Source: Microvelia longipes (taxonomy: Eukaryota > Arthropoda > Insecta > Hemiptera > Veliidae). Taken from it: a stretch of 64,000 nucleotides of DNA. Below, piece after piece: positions 47,701 to 57,080 of the stretch (position 1 is the first letter of the stretch; every line of letters starts with the position of its first letter). Below the pieces are notes generated by a model that was given only the letters and a program-made list of their open reading frames with translations, had not been told where the DNA came from and ran no database searches. Made by a program: the position numbers and the translations under genes. The DNA lies in assembly GCA_018340805.1 (NCBI GenBank), contig JACMZG010001913.1, forward strand, positions 17,725,629 to 17,789,628. Reading direction: 5' to 3'.

Positions 47701-49328
47701 CATTTAAATCTAGTTTCACTTTATTAATTAATAAATTATTAAATGCCTATTTTAGGGCTTTTCAGCCCATCTTGCTTTTCACTTTGTAGGAACCACGTCA
47801 GGTGGGTTGTTTCCATAATCTTTAAAATATCAATTAAATTATGTGAAATCTTTATGCAATATATAATATTCATATAAACTTTGAGCCCGGTCTGCAAACC
47901 CCAGACCTCCAGTGCCGAAATCGAGTGATCATACGTGGTTATTATTGGTGATTAATGATTAGTATTTCTTTGAAAAGGTTCCAATTAGTTTAGACGTTAT
48001 TAGTTTACTTTTGTTATTAGTTTGATAAAAACATTTCTCTTATCTTCTGTTTAGTTTAAAATAATTAATTGTTTCTTGTTTTTTTACACAGAACTAATAT
48101 TTTCTTTAATATTTTCTTGACACTTCAGGGAAATATACAAACAAATTCTTCTTACATAACTATATTTCGACTCCACTACGAGTCATATTCATGTCTAAAA
48201 ATAAAAAGAAAATAAATAATAAATTTGAAAACCAATAACAAGAATTTTAAAAAACTACAAAAAGTACCATTCAAAATAAGAAAGTGTATAACAGATAAAT
48301 TACTTACAATACTATACTAAGAGGAAAAACATCTAACAGAAGTTGTATCAAGTAATAATTAACCAGAGATATTTATTATCTCTTTAGTCAAAAAAAGGGT
48401 TTTAATCTAAGAAAATCACCTAAAAATAACAAAAAAGAGGTTAAAAGAGTGAAAATAAAACGGTCATATATTTAATACTGCAAGATAGAAAATTTTAAAT
48501 TTATACTAAATTAATTATAATAAACTTACATGAAAAGTTGAAAAGATAAAGTTAAAATTGACAAGATTAAAATAAATTTAAAATCATTTAATAAATAAAA
48601 ATTAAGTAATTTAAACTACATAAGATGGAGGCTACAGAGAAACAACTGAACGACTGATATGAAAATATTAAATTAAATTAAAAACAAATAAAATATGAAA
48701 GACTGAATAGCTGAAATGATTTAATTCGGGTTGTTGAATATATGACTGTAATGTTTATTCATACTCCTAGCATCCTTTTTGAAATTTACATTATTTGAAT
48801 CTTTCGAGATATGAATTGCTTCAAGTAATAGGCGTTTTTTATTATTATTTTCTATGTCAATAATCTTAGTATTATCGAAATCAAATATATGTTTTTTAGT
48901 TTTCACATGAGTAGTAAGGGCAGTATAATTATTGCTATTTTTACTTCGTATGTTAGTTTCATGTTGGTCTCTACGATTTTGCCATGTTTGACGTGACTCA
49001 CCAACATATTGAGCAGGGCAATCTCTACAAGGGACTTTATAAACAAAGCCCATGGTATCTTTCAATGGTATTTTATCTTTGAGTTGGGAAAAATGACTAT
49101 TTATATTGGTGAAAATGAATATTTTCTTTTATATTGGTTCTAGTGATGGCACTATTCCCTCAAACAACATGCTTTTATAAGGCTTTAGTTAAACAAAAAC
49201 CCGGAACGCCCTCGGATGAGTACGAAGTTTTGTTTGAAGATTCATCGTACCCCACCGGATATGCTCCTCCACTCAAAGTTTCTCAGCGTTATGTTATTGA
49301 AATCAAAGAGAAAAAGATGAAACAATAG
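38707..49328 (+). CDS. SGF29: SGF29, SAGA-associated factor 29, seven coding exons
   Basis: Exons 38707-38736, 41776-41913, 43720-43839, 45687-45857, 46056-46166, 47499-47625 and 49144-49328 join in frame with GT/AG borders to 293 residues. The first exon (MTDPATIQVK) is the least certain; the rest are firm. Residues about 11-95 form a coiled-coil N-terminus (LNDLNKLVHDIEAERVRSE). The C-terminal half is the SGF29 tandem Tudor domain: LPLWVGELG, GDMVAALVKA, WILAEVVSY, KYEVDDIHED, HTLSKSRVVSLP, ANPETDPDALYPPGA, LFPQTTCFYKA and VLFEDSSYPTGY. The aromatic and acidic residues of these strands read H3K4me3 in the family. The protein recruits SAGA to methylated promoters. A Penelope-like fragment ends only about 20 bp before the last exon's acceptor. 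Confidence 0.9.
39345..39770. repeat. Element with CTACCTCAG-type inverted ends
   Basis: TTTTCTGAGGTAGAGAA at about 39352 and CTCTACCTCAGACAAATAGC at 39749 are inverted. A related pair, CTTTTTTTGAGGTAGTACG at about 39928 and TGCTACCTCAAAAAAAATAG at about 40376, bounds a second segment. Both right ends continue with CATACAC/GTGTATGCC..GGCTG and the ACTCGCTTYGCTC motif. Two members of one family, orientation and class unclear; in SGF29 intron 1. Confidence 0.55.
40395..40512. repeat. Hairpin at the end of a CTACCTCA element
   Basis: ATGCCATCGGCTGAGAATGT..TTTATATGTC pairs imperfectly with GACATAAAGACACACTTCTC..TTATGGCAT, leaving GACTCGCTTCGCTCGTC in the loop region. Confidence 0.6.
41100..41310. 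repeat. Interspersed repeat shared with 53600-53720
   Basis: GTTGTTGGGCCCTTCTTGCTAGTCGC here and the matching GTTGTTGGGCCC, TTTTTGCCAGCTCC there, each after an AGGCCTAG/AAGTAGCCCA block and before TCTAC-rich sequence. Noncoding; class unknown. Confidence 0.5.
42380..42475 (-). mobile_element. Retroelement end with dimer-type hammerhead-like motif
   Basis: Minus strand 42461-42416 reads CCGGCA, CUGUUGA, stem II GGC..GCC, GAAA, then GCCGGCUCUGUC. Stem III is the self-complementary AGCCGGCU and stem I pairs GGCA with UGUC, exactly as in hammerheads that act as dimers. One core base is changed (CUGAUGA to CUGUUGA), so it is probably inactive. The CGTCTCTCCAC block at 42391 matches the other family members. 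Confidence 0.7.
44135..44475 (+). repeat. Repeat copy, inverted partner at 45165-45425
   Basis: GATGTCTTCTGGTGGTGACT, GCCAGAAGCATTCTCAGGGA, GTCGACAAAGATAGTAGCCA and GAAAGGATAGTAG run in order here. A diverged reverse complement of the same order occupies 45165-45425. SGF29 intron 3. Confidence 0.6.
44520..44620 (-). mobile_element. Retroelement end with intact hammerhead-like core
   Basis: Minus strand 44602-44563 has GCA, CUGAUGA, stem II GGCCU..AGGUU, GAAA and the self-complementary AGCGCU, followed by UUACCAAUAAA. The GAAAGAAAAGAAGTCTCTCC block at 44521 equals the ends of the palindromes at 5010-5370 and 16506-16755, marking the family boundary. Single-armed copy. Confidence 0.75.
45165..45425 (-). 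repeat. Repeat copy, inverted relative to 44135-44475
   Basis: Reverse complement contains GAAGATTGAGATCTTCCAGT, TGGAAGGCATCTTCAGAGAT, GAGGACAAAGAAAGTAGCCA and GATAAGGGATAGTAGCA, matching the other copy at roughly 65-70 percent by eye. Confidence 0.55.
46380..46620. repeat. Diverged copy of the element at 49905-50200
   Basis: Right end shares GAATGATGGAACAGTTCCCA, GATGTAGCATTGCATTTTGC and CTAGGTGTCTCTCGCA with 50110-50185. At its left, GCCGACAGAGCCTGAACTCA and its complement near 46440-46465 form a hairpin. The outer left arm is missing. Confidence 0.75.
46690..47066 (+). mobile_element. Non-LTR retrotransposon ORF2 C-terminal relic
   Basis: One frame, ending at TAA 47017-47019, reads QDSAKPVFIKHNILTLYSIL, then VNTRNKLHSFPLPCR, HYKKSPYNLAITFYNKLLES and LKSYLKD. 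After the stop the same frame continues with LLSSHGFYST and EYLNS. This is the order found after the reverse transcriptase domain in Jockey/CR1-type insect LINEs (ILTL..Y, NTRNK, KSP.Y, YNKLP, FYS..EYL). The reverse transcriptase proper is absent, so the copy is 5'-truncated and dead. AT-rich 3' UTR-like sequence follows to about 47280, with AATAATAATATAAAAAATAA as a possible tail. In SGF29 intron 5. Confidence 0.75.
47755..47935. repeat. Interspersed repeat, sister of 15135-15300
   Basis: Shares the ordered blocks listed for 15135-15300. In SGF29 intron 6, left of the Penelope-like fragment. Confidence 0.5.
48120..49125 (-). mobile_element. Penelope-like element fragment (GIY-YIG endonuclease + tail)
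   Basis: The minus-strand frame from about 49120 to 48721 reads LKDTMGFVYKVPCRDCPAQY, VGESRQTWQNRRDQHETNIR, ALTTHVKTKKHIFDF, then KRLLLEAIHI. FVYKVPC..C..QYVGES..TW..R...H is the GIY-YIG endonuclease with the Cys motif, and the later H and E are family positions; this arrangement is the C-terminus of Penelope-like retroelements. No reverse transcriptase is present upstream, so the copy is 5'-truncated. Downstream on the same strand lies an AT-rich tail ending with a hammerhead-like motif at 48194-48162 (GACUCGUAGUGGAGUC hairpin then GAAA). The fragment ends about 20 bp before the last SGF29 exon. Confidence 0.85.
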
Positions 49329-49904
49329 CACGAAGAGGATGAGGAGAGTGGCAGTGATGATTGAGGCTTATTAGTCCATCTAAAAACAAGTTTCATGATT
49401 GGAATAATCATTTAGAAGTATAAAACCAGTTTTATTTATAATATTATTGGTATTCTAAAGGAACCAACTAAAAAATTTCCTATTATCCATATTTGTTGAG
49501 AGGTATATTTGTTCGCACAAATATATCACAATTTACCAAAAAAATCCATCCATAAATTTAATGTTAAATGTGAGATATATATTTGTTTAAGAACTTATTA
49601 AGTTCTTAAAAAATGTTAATCTTTCTTGGGGCCTAAAAATATAATGTGGTGGGATGAGTGTATTGGAGACAGTCAGGTTCTATAAAAAAATACCTCATAT
49701 CATATGTTTTAATTTAAAATTGTCTTTTAAAAACATAGTTAGTTTCAACTCTCTTATCATAAATACCCTGGGAGCTATGATGATAACTGACACGCATACT
49801 CACAGGACAATTTTGTGAAAACTACACAGGAGGTCCTTTACACATGAAAGGTGTAATTCGGGTTAAATCCGGGTTTCAAATTTTTTTGCAAACACTATAC
49901 TTTT
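49329..49904. other. SGF29 3' region and spacer
   Basis: Immediately after the SGF29 TAG, the same frame stays open for 11 acidic codons (HEEDEESGSDD) to TGA at 49362-49364. No AATAAA within 200 bp was identified. Around 49735-49800, TTTCAACTCTCTTATCATAA and AGCTATGATGATAACTGACA again belong to the interspersed family. Confidence 0.5.
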
Positions 49905-50200
49905 CACAATATAATTGTGCGAGAGACACCTAGGAAATGTAACAAGCAAAATGCAATGCTACATCTGGGAACTGTTCCATCATTCGACATTCGTCATCAT
50001 TGATGGCTCGACATATTGTCTCACTCTGTTTCTTACATCCAACTCATGAGGGTGCCGACAGAGCCTGAACTCACTCTGAAGTATTTACCTGAGCCATCAA
50101 TGATGACGAAAGTCGAATGATGGAACAGTTCCCAGATGTAGCATTGCATTTTGCTTGTTACATTTCCTAGGTGTCTCTCGCATAATTATATTGTGTCAAC
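49905..50200. mobile_element. Foldback element with about 105 bp inverted arms
   Basis: Left arm: CACAATATAATTGTGCGAGA, GACACCTAGGAAATGTAACA, AGCAAAATGCAATGCTACAT, CTGGGAACTGTTCCATCATT. The right arm is its reverse complement ending TTATATTGTG. The centre keeps GCCGACAGAGCCTGAACTCA as in the 46380 copy. No coding. Possible MITE; no clear target duplication. Confidence 0.82.
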
Positions 50201-53200
50201 TATTCATGTTTTGCAAAACACAGTAGTATCAAATGATATTCTATACTTTTCCTATACGCCTATGATAGAAATGAGAAAAAGGGTTCTTCTAACTACTTGA
50301 ATGATAGTTTTAAAAAAACTAATTTCTCCACTTCTTTTAGCTGGTTTACATGATGATTTTTACATACTGTGCAATATAATGCACGTTTTAGTGTTTGTGC
50401 CAAAACCGTAAAGAAAAATAAAATATTTATTTAGTTCAATTATTTATATTAATTATTATTTCTATTTAATTATAATTATTATATATATTAACTACGAAAG
50501 CTTTAAATAAAAGCAGGAGGATAAACTTAAGAATTAGATTCTCATACTTATTTCTGATTGGTTAAACCTGGTTAAACTATGAATTATGTGTGGTTATAGA
50601 TAGTTGGATACCTATCAGCTTCTTACATCTACTACTCGTTTAACCCCTGGACCTTTTTATTTTCTCTGTTATCATTTGTGATAGTAAATCCACTATGTAT
50701 GATTTTATTTTTTCTTATATTTATATAACACAAATATTGTATTGTTTTTGTTTCTTGCTGTCAACTGTTAGCTTATAATGTATTTTAGTATATAAATAAT
50801 TTAGCATTATGGGAGGTAGGAAGGTGGTGGCAAATTTCCACTTTTGATTATTTCTTTTCTGTAGAAGGATATGTTTAATTATGATAGGAATAATTATATA
50901 GTAATAATATTATAAAATAAGCATGTACTTGTCAAAAGTATTAATCTTAAAAACATTAATTAAAAATAATAGTTATTTATGCACCAAAGGAGAACATTAA
51001 CATGAAGCACATTAACATAAACATGAGTAAAGTATTTCCCTGAGCCAAGGAATTTATGTATTTTATTCCTGATGCAAAGCTGAGGAAGGTAATTATTGCA
51101 AGAGGAAAAATAGAATTTTACTCCTGATGTGCATACAAGATTTTCTCTCTTGACGTTGTTGTCATTTAATTATTGCTTCAACAATTCAATTCAAAAGAGT
51201 CTTTATTTCCGTAAGTAAAAAGTACAAGACAAAAAAGTAAAGTAATTTAAGAGGTAAGTAATTTACATAATCTTAAGGAACCCACAAAGCCAAGTGGCCA
51301 GTGTGTGTGGACTCCAACTTATATTCTTTTCGGATAGCTGTCAACAAATTTTGGTTGAAATTTTTTACTTAAAGATAAAGTACAATTAAAAAAAACAATT
51401 TAATTTAAACATTAATAATATAAAAAGGTAAAAATAATGTTAAAATACTTGCCAAATATTACAAAATACTTAGAAAATACTGGCCAAATATTGCAAACTG
51501 TACTAGATAAAGAGCAAAGATTTGACTAAAAAAATTGTAATTTTCATACCAGTCATTTTTTTTTATTTTAATAGAATAAAATTTTATTTTAAAGTTTTAT
51601 TCTCATTCTCTTGTTTTGTTGTATTTTATTTTAATTTTTTGGGTCGGACCTTCTCATAAATTTAGGAGGGTACTTCCTTCAAAAAATAAATAAATAAAAT
51701 TATTTTATTACTCCCAACATACCCTTATGGCCTGAAAAGGCTCTTGAGGCAATAAAAAACTTTCCCCAGGAAAGTGATAAAAAAGTTACTCGGTCCTTAA
51801 AAACTTAAGAGATACCACTTAAAAAAAAAAAATCAAAAAATGGAAATCCCCCCCCCTTCTATTAAGATTTGGGGGCTGATTTGAGAAAACACTTTTCACT
51901 CTCTCAAAAAAAACTAGTTAATAAACTTCACATAATATACCACCTAAGGTCAAATCAAATTACTTACTGTCCAAATTCTTGTTCCAGAGTTTCACAAACT
52001 TTGTGTGAAACTTAAAGTTTGTTTCATTCACAGAGAGATATTGTTTAAGTTTATTTCTGAAATGCTTTGTTGGTTGATAAATGGTTGTGTCTTGTTTCAT
52101 TGAGGGGTTTGATTCAAATTGAGAAAAGTTTTTTACTGAAGAGTTTCTAAAATGAGTGGAAGAAAATTTCCAGTGAAACTCTTGCCCCAGAACACTCTAG
52201 AAAATTTCCAATGAACACTCTAGAGCAGTGGTTCTCAACCCTCATTGCTCACCTCTAGATTCTTAAATTTTCTATTGCCTCCATCCCCTCCTTATTAATG
52301 AGGGAGGGAAAATACACATTTCCAGATAGGATTATGTGTGTGTATGTTATGTTTTAATAAAGAATAATAAATATCATTTATCAACCATTTGTATAAAACT
52401 CATAACTCTGTACTGTATTTAAAATACAGTACAATAAGCTTTTATTGGTAATTCCATGGTCTGTGTGTAGGCTATATGATCGGTGTTTCTAACGCTATCC
52501 ATTTAGGTTTAGTTATTATTAATTTGATGTCTGTCACTCTTACGAATGAGAATTAACAGCTTTACATGGTTCAACATCTGCTGACATCCATGTATGACAT
52601 TTATCCTGTTCTTCATCAAAGAATATAATAATAGTTATAAAATGTTAGAAGGTATATGAGTATTAGACAGCTCACCGGTGAACTTGGTGCATCTAGCGGC
52701 AGCTCTGAAACTAACTTTTCTTACCTTAACATTCTTCCCACTTTTCTAAGTTAGTATTAAGAAATAATATCATTCTTTGTTACCATTTTAAAGACACGAG
52801 TTATAACCTGAAATAGGACATTATTATATAAAGCAAATATTTGGATTAATCAGATTCTCATACTTGGTACCAAATTACCAAGTTACACTAGTGCTCCGGA
52901 ACCAATCTTTTCTTGTCCAAAATAATATTTTTTTTACATATTCTTTGTTCTTCACAAACAATATGACAGCAGACTTCAAAAATATGAAAAGTTATTACAA
53001 ATTGTTCCTAAAAAGGTTTTGACTCTTCTTTATTGAATAAATAAATAAATGTTTATTATTTTCTTTTACAATAACTACATGTAATAATATGTGTGTCTAA
53101 TATAGTGAGGGTTAGAGAGCATCATTACTACTATATTAATGTCTTGAGTGTTAGTGTTAACTGGTTGTTGAAAGTTGTTTTATTTATTTGATAAGTTTTT

Positions 53201-53600
53201 ATAATAGTCGTTTTGTATTGTAAATATTTTGTAAGATTAAATATGTTAGTATGATAAAATGACTGAAAAATTTGAATCTTCTGATTTTGTTGCTTTAGCA
53301 TAGAACAACATTTTTTGCATCTAGAGGCTGACCAAGAACTAAAAAAATTAGGAGTGTTTTGGTAACGCTTAGTATAGCTTGTTTTTAATAGAATGGAATA
53401 TCATATTTTTCACTAATTTTTTTAACTTGTTGGTCTGGCCCTTGTGAAATATTAAAAATTAATAACATTTGTAAACATTACTGTTTATTTAATTTTATTT
53501 AAACATTTCCTTCCATTTGACTTAAATGATTAAATAACATGGCCTATGTGCTTCCTAATTCGAGTACTGTAGTATTGGTTACTCTTGCTCAGTGTTTTCA
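50201..53600. other. Intergenic, no gene seen
   Basis: AT-rich throughout. A segment around 52220-52300 (GTGGTTCTCAACCCTCATTG, CCTCCATCCCC) resembles the 21360-21430 segment (CAGTGGTTCTCAGGC) and 57805-57860, a weak repeat. C-run at 51849-51857. No ORF with similarity. Confidence 0.45.
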
Positions 53601-53990
53601 ATAACAGTGTTAGGGCAGTATTCAAAGACATTAGTAGTAATATGGGGGGGGGGGAGTGGTAGTAACTACCAGGCAAGTAGCCCACGTTGTTGGGCCCTTT
53701 TTGCCAGCTCCCTAAGATAGTGTTCTACTCCTTTTAATTTCAAGTATAGGTATATTTCATCTAATCTAGACAGAAGAGCCGTGGATTTCTATGGTTCCTA
53801 TCATGCTTTTTTAAGCAATCATACATACTTTCACTAACTCTTATAGTCTGGTGAAAACTGGGAACAACACGTGCCCTCGCTGTTAAACCTAACCTCCACA
53901 CACTTTAAACTACAAGGCAGAAACAGTATAGAATCTACAATGAGGGTCCTAAATTTTGCCTATACCTAGTTTTATTTAGGGTAAGGGATC
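53600..53990. repeat. Interspersed repeat shared with 41100-41310
   Basis: GTTGTTGGGCCC and neighbouring blocks match 41170-41210. A G9 run lies at about 53644. Confidence 0.45.
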
Positions 53991-53999
53991 TTTAACGAG

Positions 54000-54200
54000 T
54001 ACCTGACAACTTACAGGTTCGAGACCACTGGCTTTACGTTCATTCTGAAGGACGTGGTAGGCATAATTTTTATCCCTCTCATATAAATCCCAGAGGCCCG
54101 TGCTGGGATTGAACCCATGACTAAATAAACTCTTGAAGTTTAAAGTCCATTCATTCTGTGTATTGGTCGCGTACCTTAACCACTACACCAAGGGTGACTC
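54000..54200 (-). mobile_element. tRNA-derived SINE
   Basis: On the minus strand, AGTCACCCTTGGTGTAGTGG then TTAAGGTACGCGACC fits a pol III A box with D-arm, and GGGTTCAATCCCAGC at 54116-54102 is a B box. The A-to-B spacing is longer than in a tRNA, so an insertion or fusion has occurred. The body continues towards 54000 with GGCCTCTGGGATTTAT and GCCTACCACG. No tail of A was seen. Confidence 0.6.
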
Positions 54201-54560
54201 TTATTCAAAGACATTAATTTTAGTTTGACCTATTCATGAGTAAGAGTAATTAACATAAAAATAATTCTTAACCAATCTCAAGTAATTTTCTTGAATTCCT
54301 TTAGACTAATGAGTTGTTGCTCTAATCTGAACTAAAATTACTTCATAAAAGTAGGCTTTAATTCTATTTGTTACAACATTTATTTTCTTTTATTGATTCA
54401 GCCAACGTTGTGGCCATCTTCTGAACAATAACTAAGTTACATAAATCTATCACAGACTTCTTTAAAAATAAAAGGTTGAAATTATCTAAAAAAAAAACAA
54501 CAAACTACATCAAAGTTAGGGAAAAAATAATAAGACACAATATCTCAGATATTGTATCAA

Positions 54561-54562
<2 letters not shown>

Positions 54563-54654
<92 letters not shown>

Positions 54655-54690
54655 GTATATACATATATATATCTATGTGCGTGTATATAT
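54563..54690. repeat. (TA)n / (TATG)n microsatellite
   Basis: TA run, then GTATGTATGTATG. Open frames of alternating Tyr-Ile are artefacts of it. Confidence 0.97.
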
Positions 54691-54699
54691 GTCTGTATG

Positions 54700-55100
54700 A
54701 GATTTTTGTTCCTGGGCGTTTCTATAGGACATGATAACTTTGAACTCTTACTTGGATCATAATGAAACTTCGTTTATGTCCAGGTTGTTGTTTATGAATT
54801 GTGTGACGTCATTAACCCACAATAATGACCCCACAAACATTTTAAAAAATCTCAAATCCTTATAAAGTGTTTAGATCGGGCTGACATTTTTTACACATGT
54901 ACCTACTATGTATGGTCAGCAAAAATACAAAGTTACATTGTATTATCAGTATTAGTTCCGGTCTTATTGATCGACATATATAATATAATGTAAACAAATC
55001 ATGTTTTTTTTGGCTGATACATTGGAAATTCGCTTATATCGTAACAGTATACTACTCATATAAACTATTAATATGAGAATCTGATATAGCAATATGACAG
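54700..55100. repeat. Diverged member of the interspersed family
   Basis: GTTCCTGGGCGTTTCTATAG, GATAACTTTGAACTCTTACT, ATCATAATGAAACTTCGTTT and GACGTCATTAACCC blocks resemble 33930-34060 (ACACTCTATC, GACGTCATTAACCCGG). No coding. Confidence 0.45.
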
Positions 55101-57080
55101 CTACCTACACCACGTAGCGGGCAAGTGGCTGAAGACCTCTTGTTTATAGATAATTTCAACCTTTTTTTATGTACTTTTTATGTTTTTAAGTAATCTGTGT
55201 TAGTTTAACGTAAAGTTAGTAATTTTTCTGTAGATGGTCACAATGTTGTCTGAATAACTATAACAAAATTAATCTTTAAATGCTGTAATCGAGTAATTTA
55301 AGAAGGAATTCTATATTTCTAAGAAGGGCAACTAATGACAAAATACTCTGAACTCTAGAATTGTTGTGTTAGGATTGAAATTAAAAACAATAAAAACAAT
55401 TTTTCTTTTAAAAATATATTTATAAAACTTAAAAAAAATACAAGGAAAAATAATTCAGACAAAAAAATTGGTAAGTAAATTTACTTTACAATTTTAATAC
55501 AGCTGTTTTTTCAACTTTTTACCAAATACTTGCGTGAAAATTTATAGTTAATTAACAGAGAGATGTAAATAATAAACATTTTACGACACACAACATTTAA
55601 TAATAACAGTAATTAAATAATAAAACAGGACAACAAAAATAAGATTTGAATAAAATTTAAATGCATTACAAATAATTATTAAAAATAAATGCAACTTTAT
55701 AATGTAGGGTGTTGTTCAAAAAAGGATAAGAAATTATATTCCATCTACCATTAACTTTAGCTGATTTTTAAAAAACTAATTAAATAAACAAACTTTATAT
55801 TCTCAATCAAATTTGTAAATAGCGACTTACGAGACTTACAATAATAAATATTAGGACGATATAAGTACATAATTAAGTAAAAGAATTGATATGTTAGTCC
55901 TTACAATTAAGTTTATTTTGTTCTGTACAAGATGTATGGATGGTAATTAGTGTAATCTTATAATTGAATGGCTGGGGAGTTGGTAAACCTGATAAAAGTA
56001 AAATTCTTACCATACAAATGACTTGTTTATAATAAGTTTTAAGAGTAAATATTCATAAAAATATATAATTTAGATTTGTTAGGTTGGTAACGATTGGTCC
56101 ACAGTGAAACATCTCTGCTATCAGTGGATTACAAGGAGTATGCTTGTTCTATAATCCTTTTATTCCTGACGGGCCATTTTAATTAATTTCTTAAATGCCT
56201 CTTGTTTAACTTAAATACTTGGTTTTATTACAATCTGACTCATTTTTAAAAACAACAATGAAGGGCTAAAGTTTGAAAGTTGATTTTATTTGTTTTTTTA
56301 AAAAACTTTTTTATCCTATTTCATACTATGTCAACAATGGTCTAAGAAAAACTTAATGTTCATATTTTCCCTAACAACTGAGTTTTCATATATATTTGAA
56401 ACTAAAATGATTATTTTTTTTATTTAAGTTCTTCAACATCTTGACAGAAAAAATACAATATCATACTTTTGAGCTAAATAGTGGTCCTATTTTTTTTTTT
56501 AATTCAATATATCTTTAAAATATCCTCATGGCACAGAATATGTTTTTTATCAAATTTTTGGAAAATATCAAATTACGTAAGATTTATTGGATTATCGCTA
56601 GTTGGTATACTGTAACTTTTACTTACATAAAGGTGCATAGGAAATATTTCACTTCTTACAAAATTTAAAAGAAAGAAAATCATTTCCTTAAGTTTAAACA
56701 AATTATTTTACAATATAGTTTTAATTCATCAAAAATATTAGTTTATATGCACTTAAAGTTTAAATTCTCATAATATATTACGAAATAAAAACAAAAATTG
56801 AAGAGAAAGAGCTAATAATTTTTATTTAAATAATTGTGATGCATATCTTAAAAGAAATATTTTAAGACCTACATTTTTTTTGTTTAAAATCATATAGGGA
56901 AAGATAAGATTAGTCAGTTTTTTTATTTCAGTACAAGTCAAAATTAAAAGATAATTCATAACTTTTGAAAAATTATTGAATTCTTTAATTTTAAAATTTT
57001 GCATTAAAAGACTATTTCAGAAATTAAACTTTTTTGTTTCCTATGCACCTTTAATATTTTTTTTTAAACATCTATCATAT
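55101..57080. other. Spacer and ALDH 3' UTR region, no gene seen
   Basis: AT-rich. The right part must be the 3' UTR of the aldehyde dehydrogenase gene (minus strand). A minus-strand AATAAA lies at 56826-56821, about 255 bp past the stop, and is a possible poly(A) signal. Confidence 0.45.
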
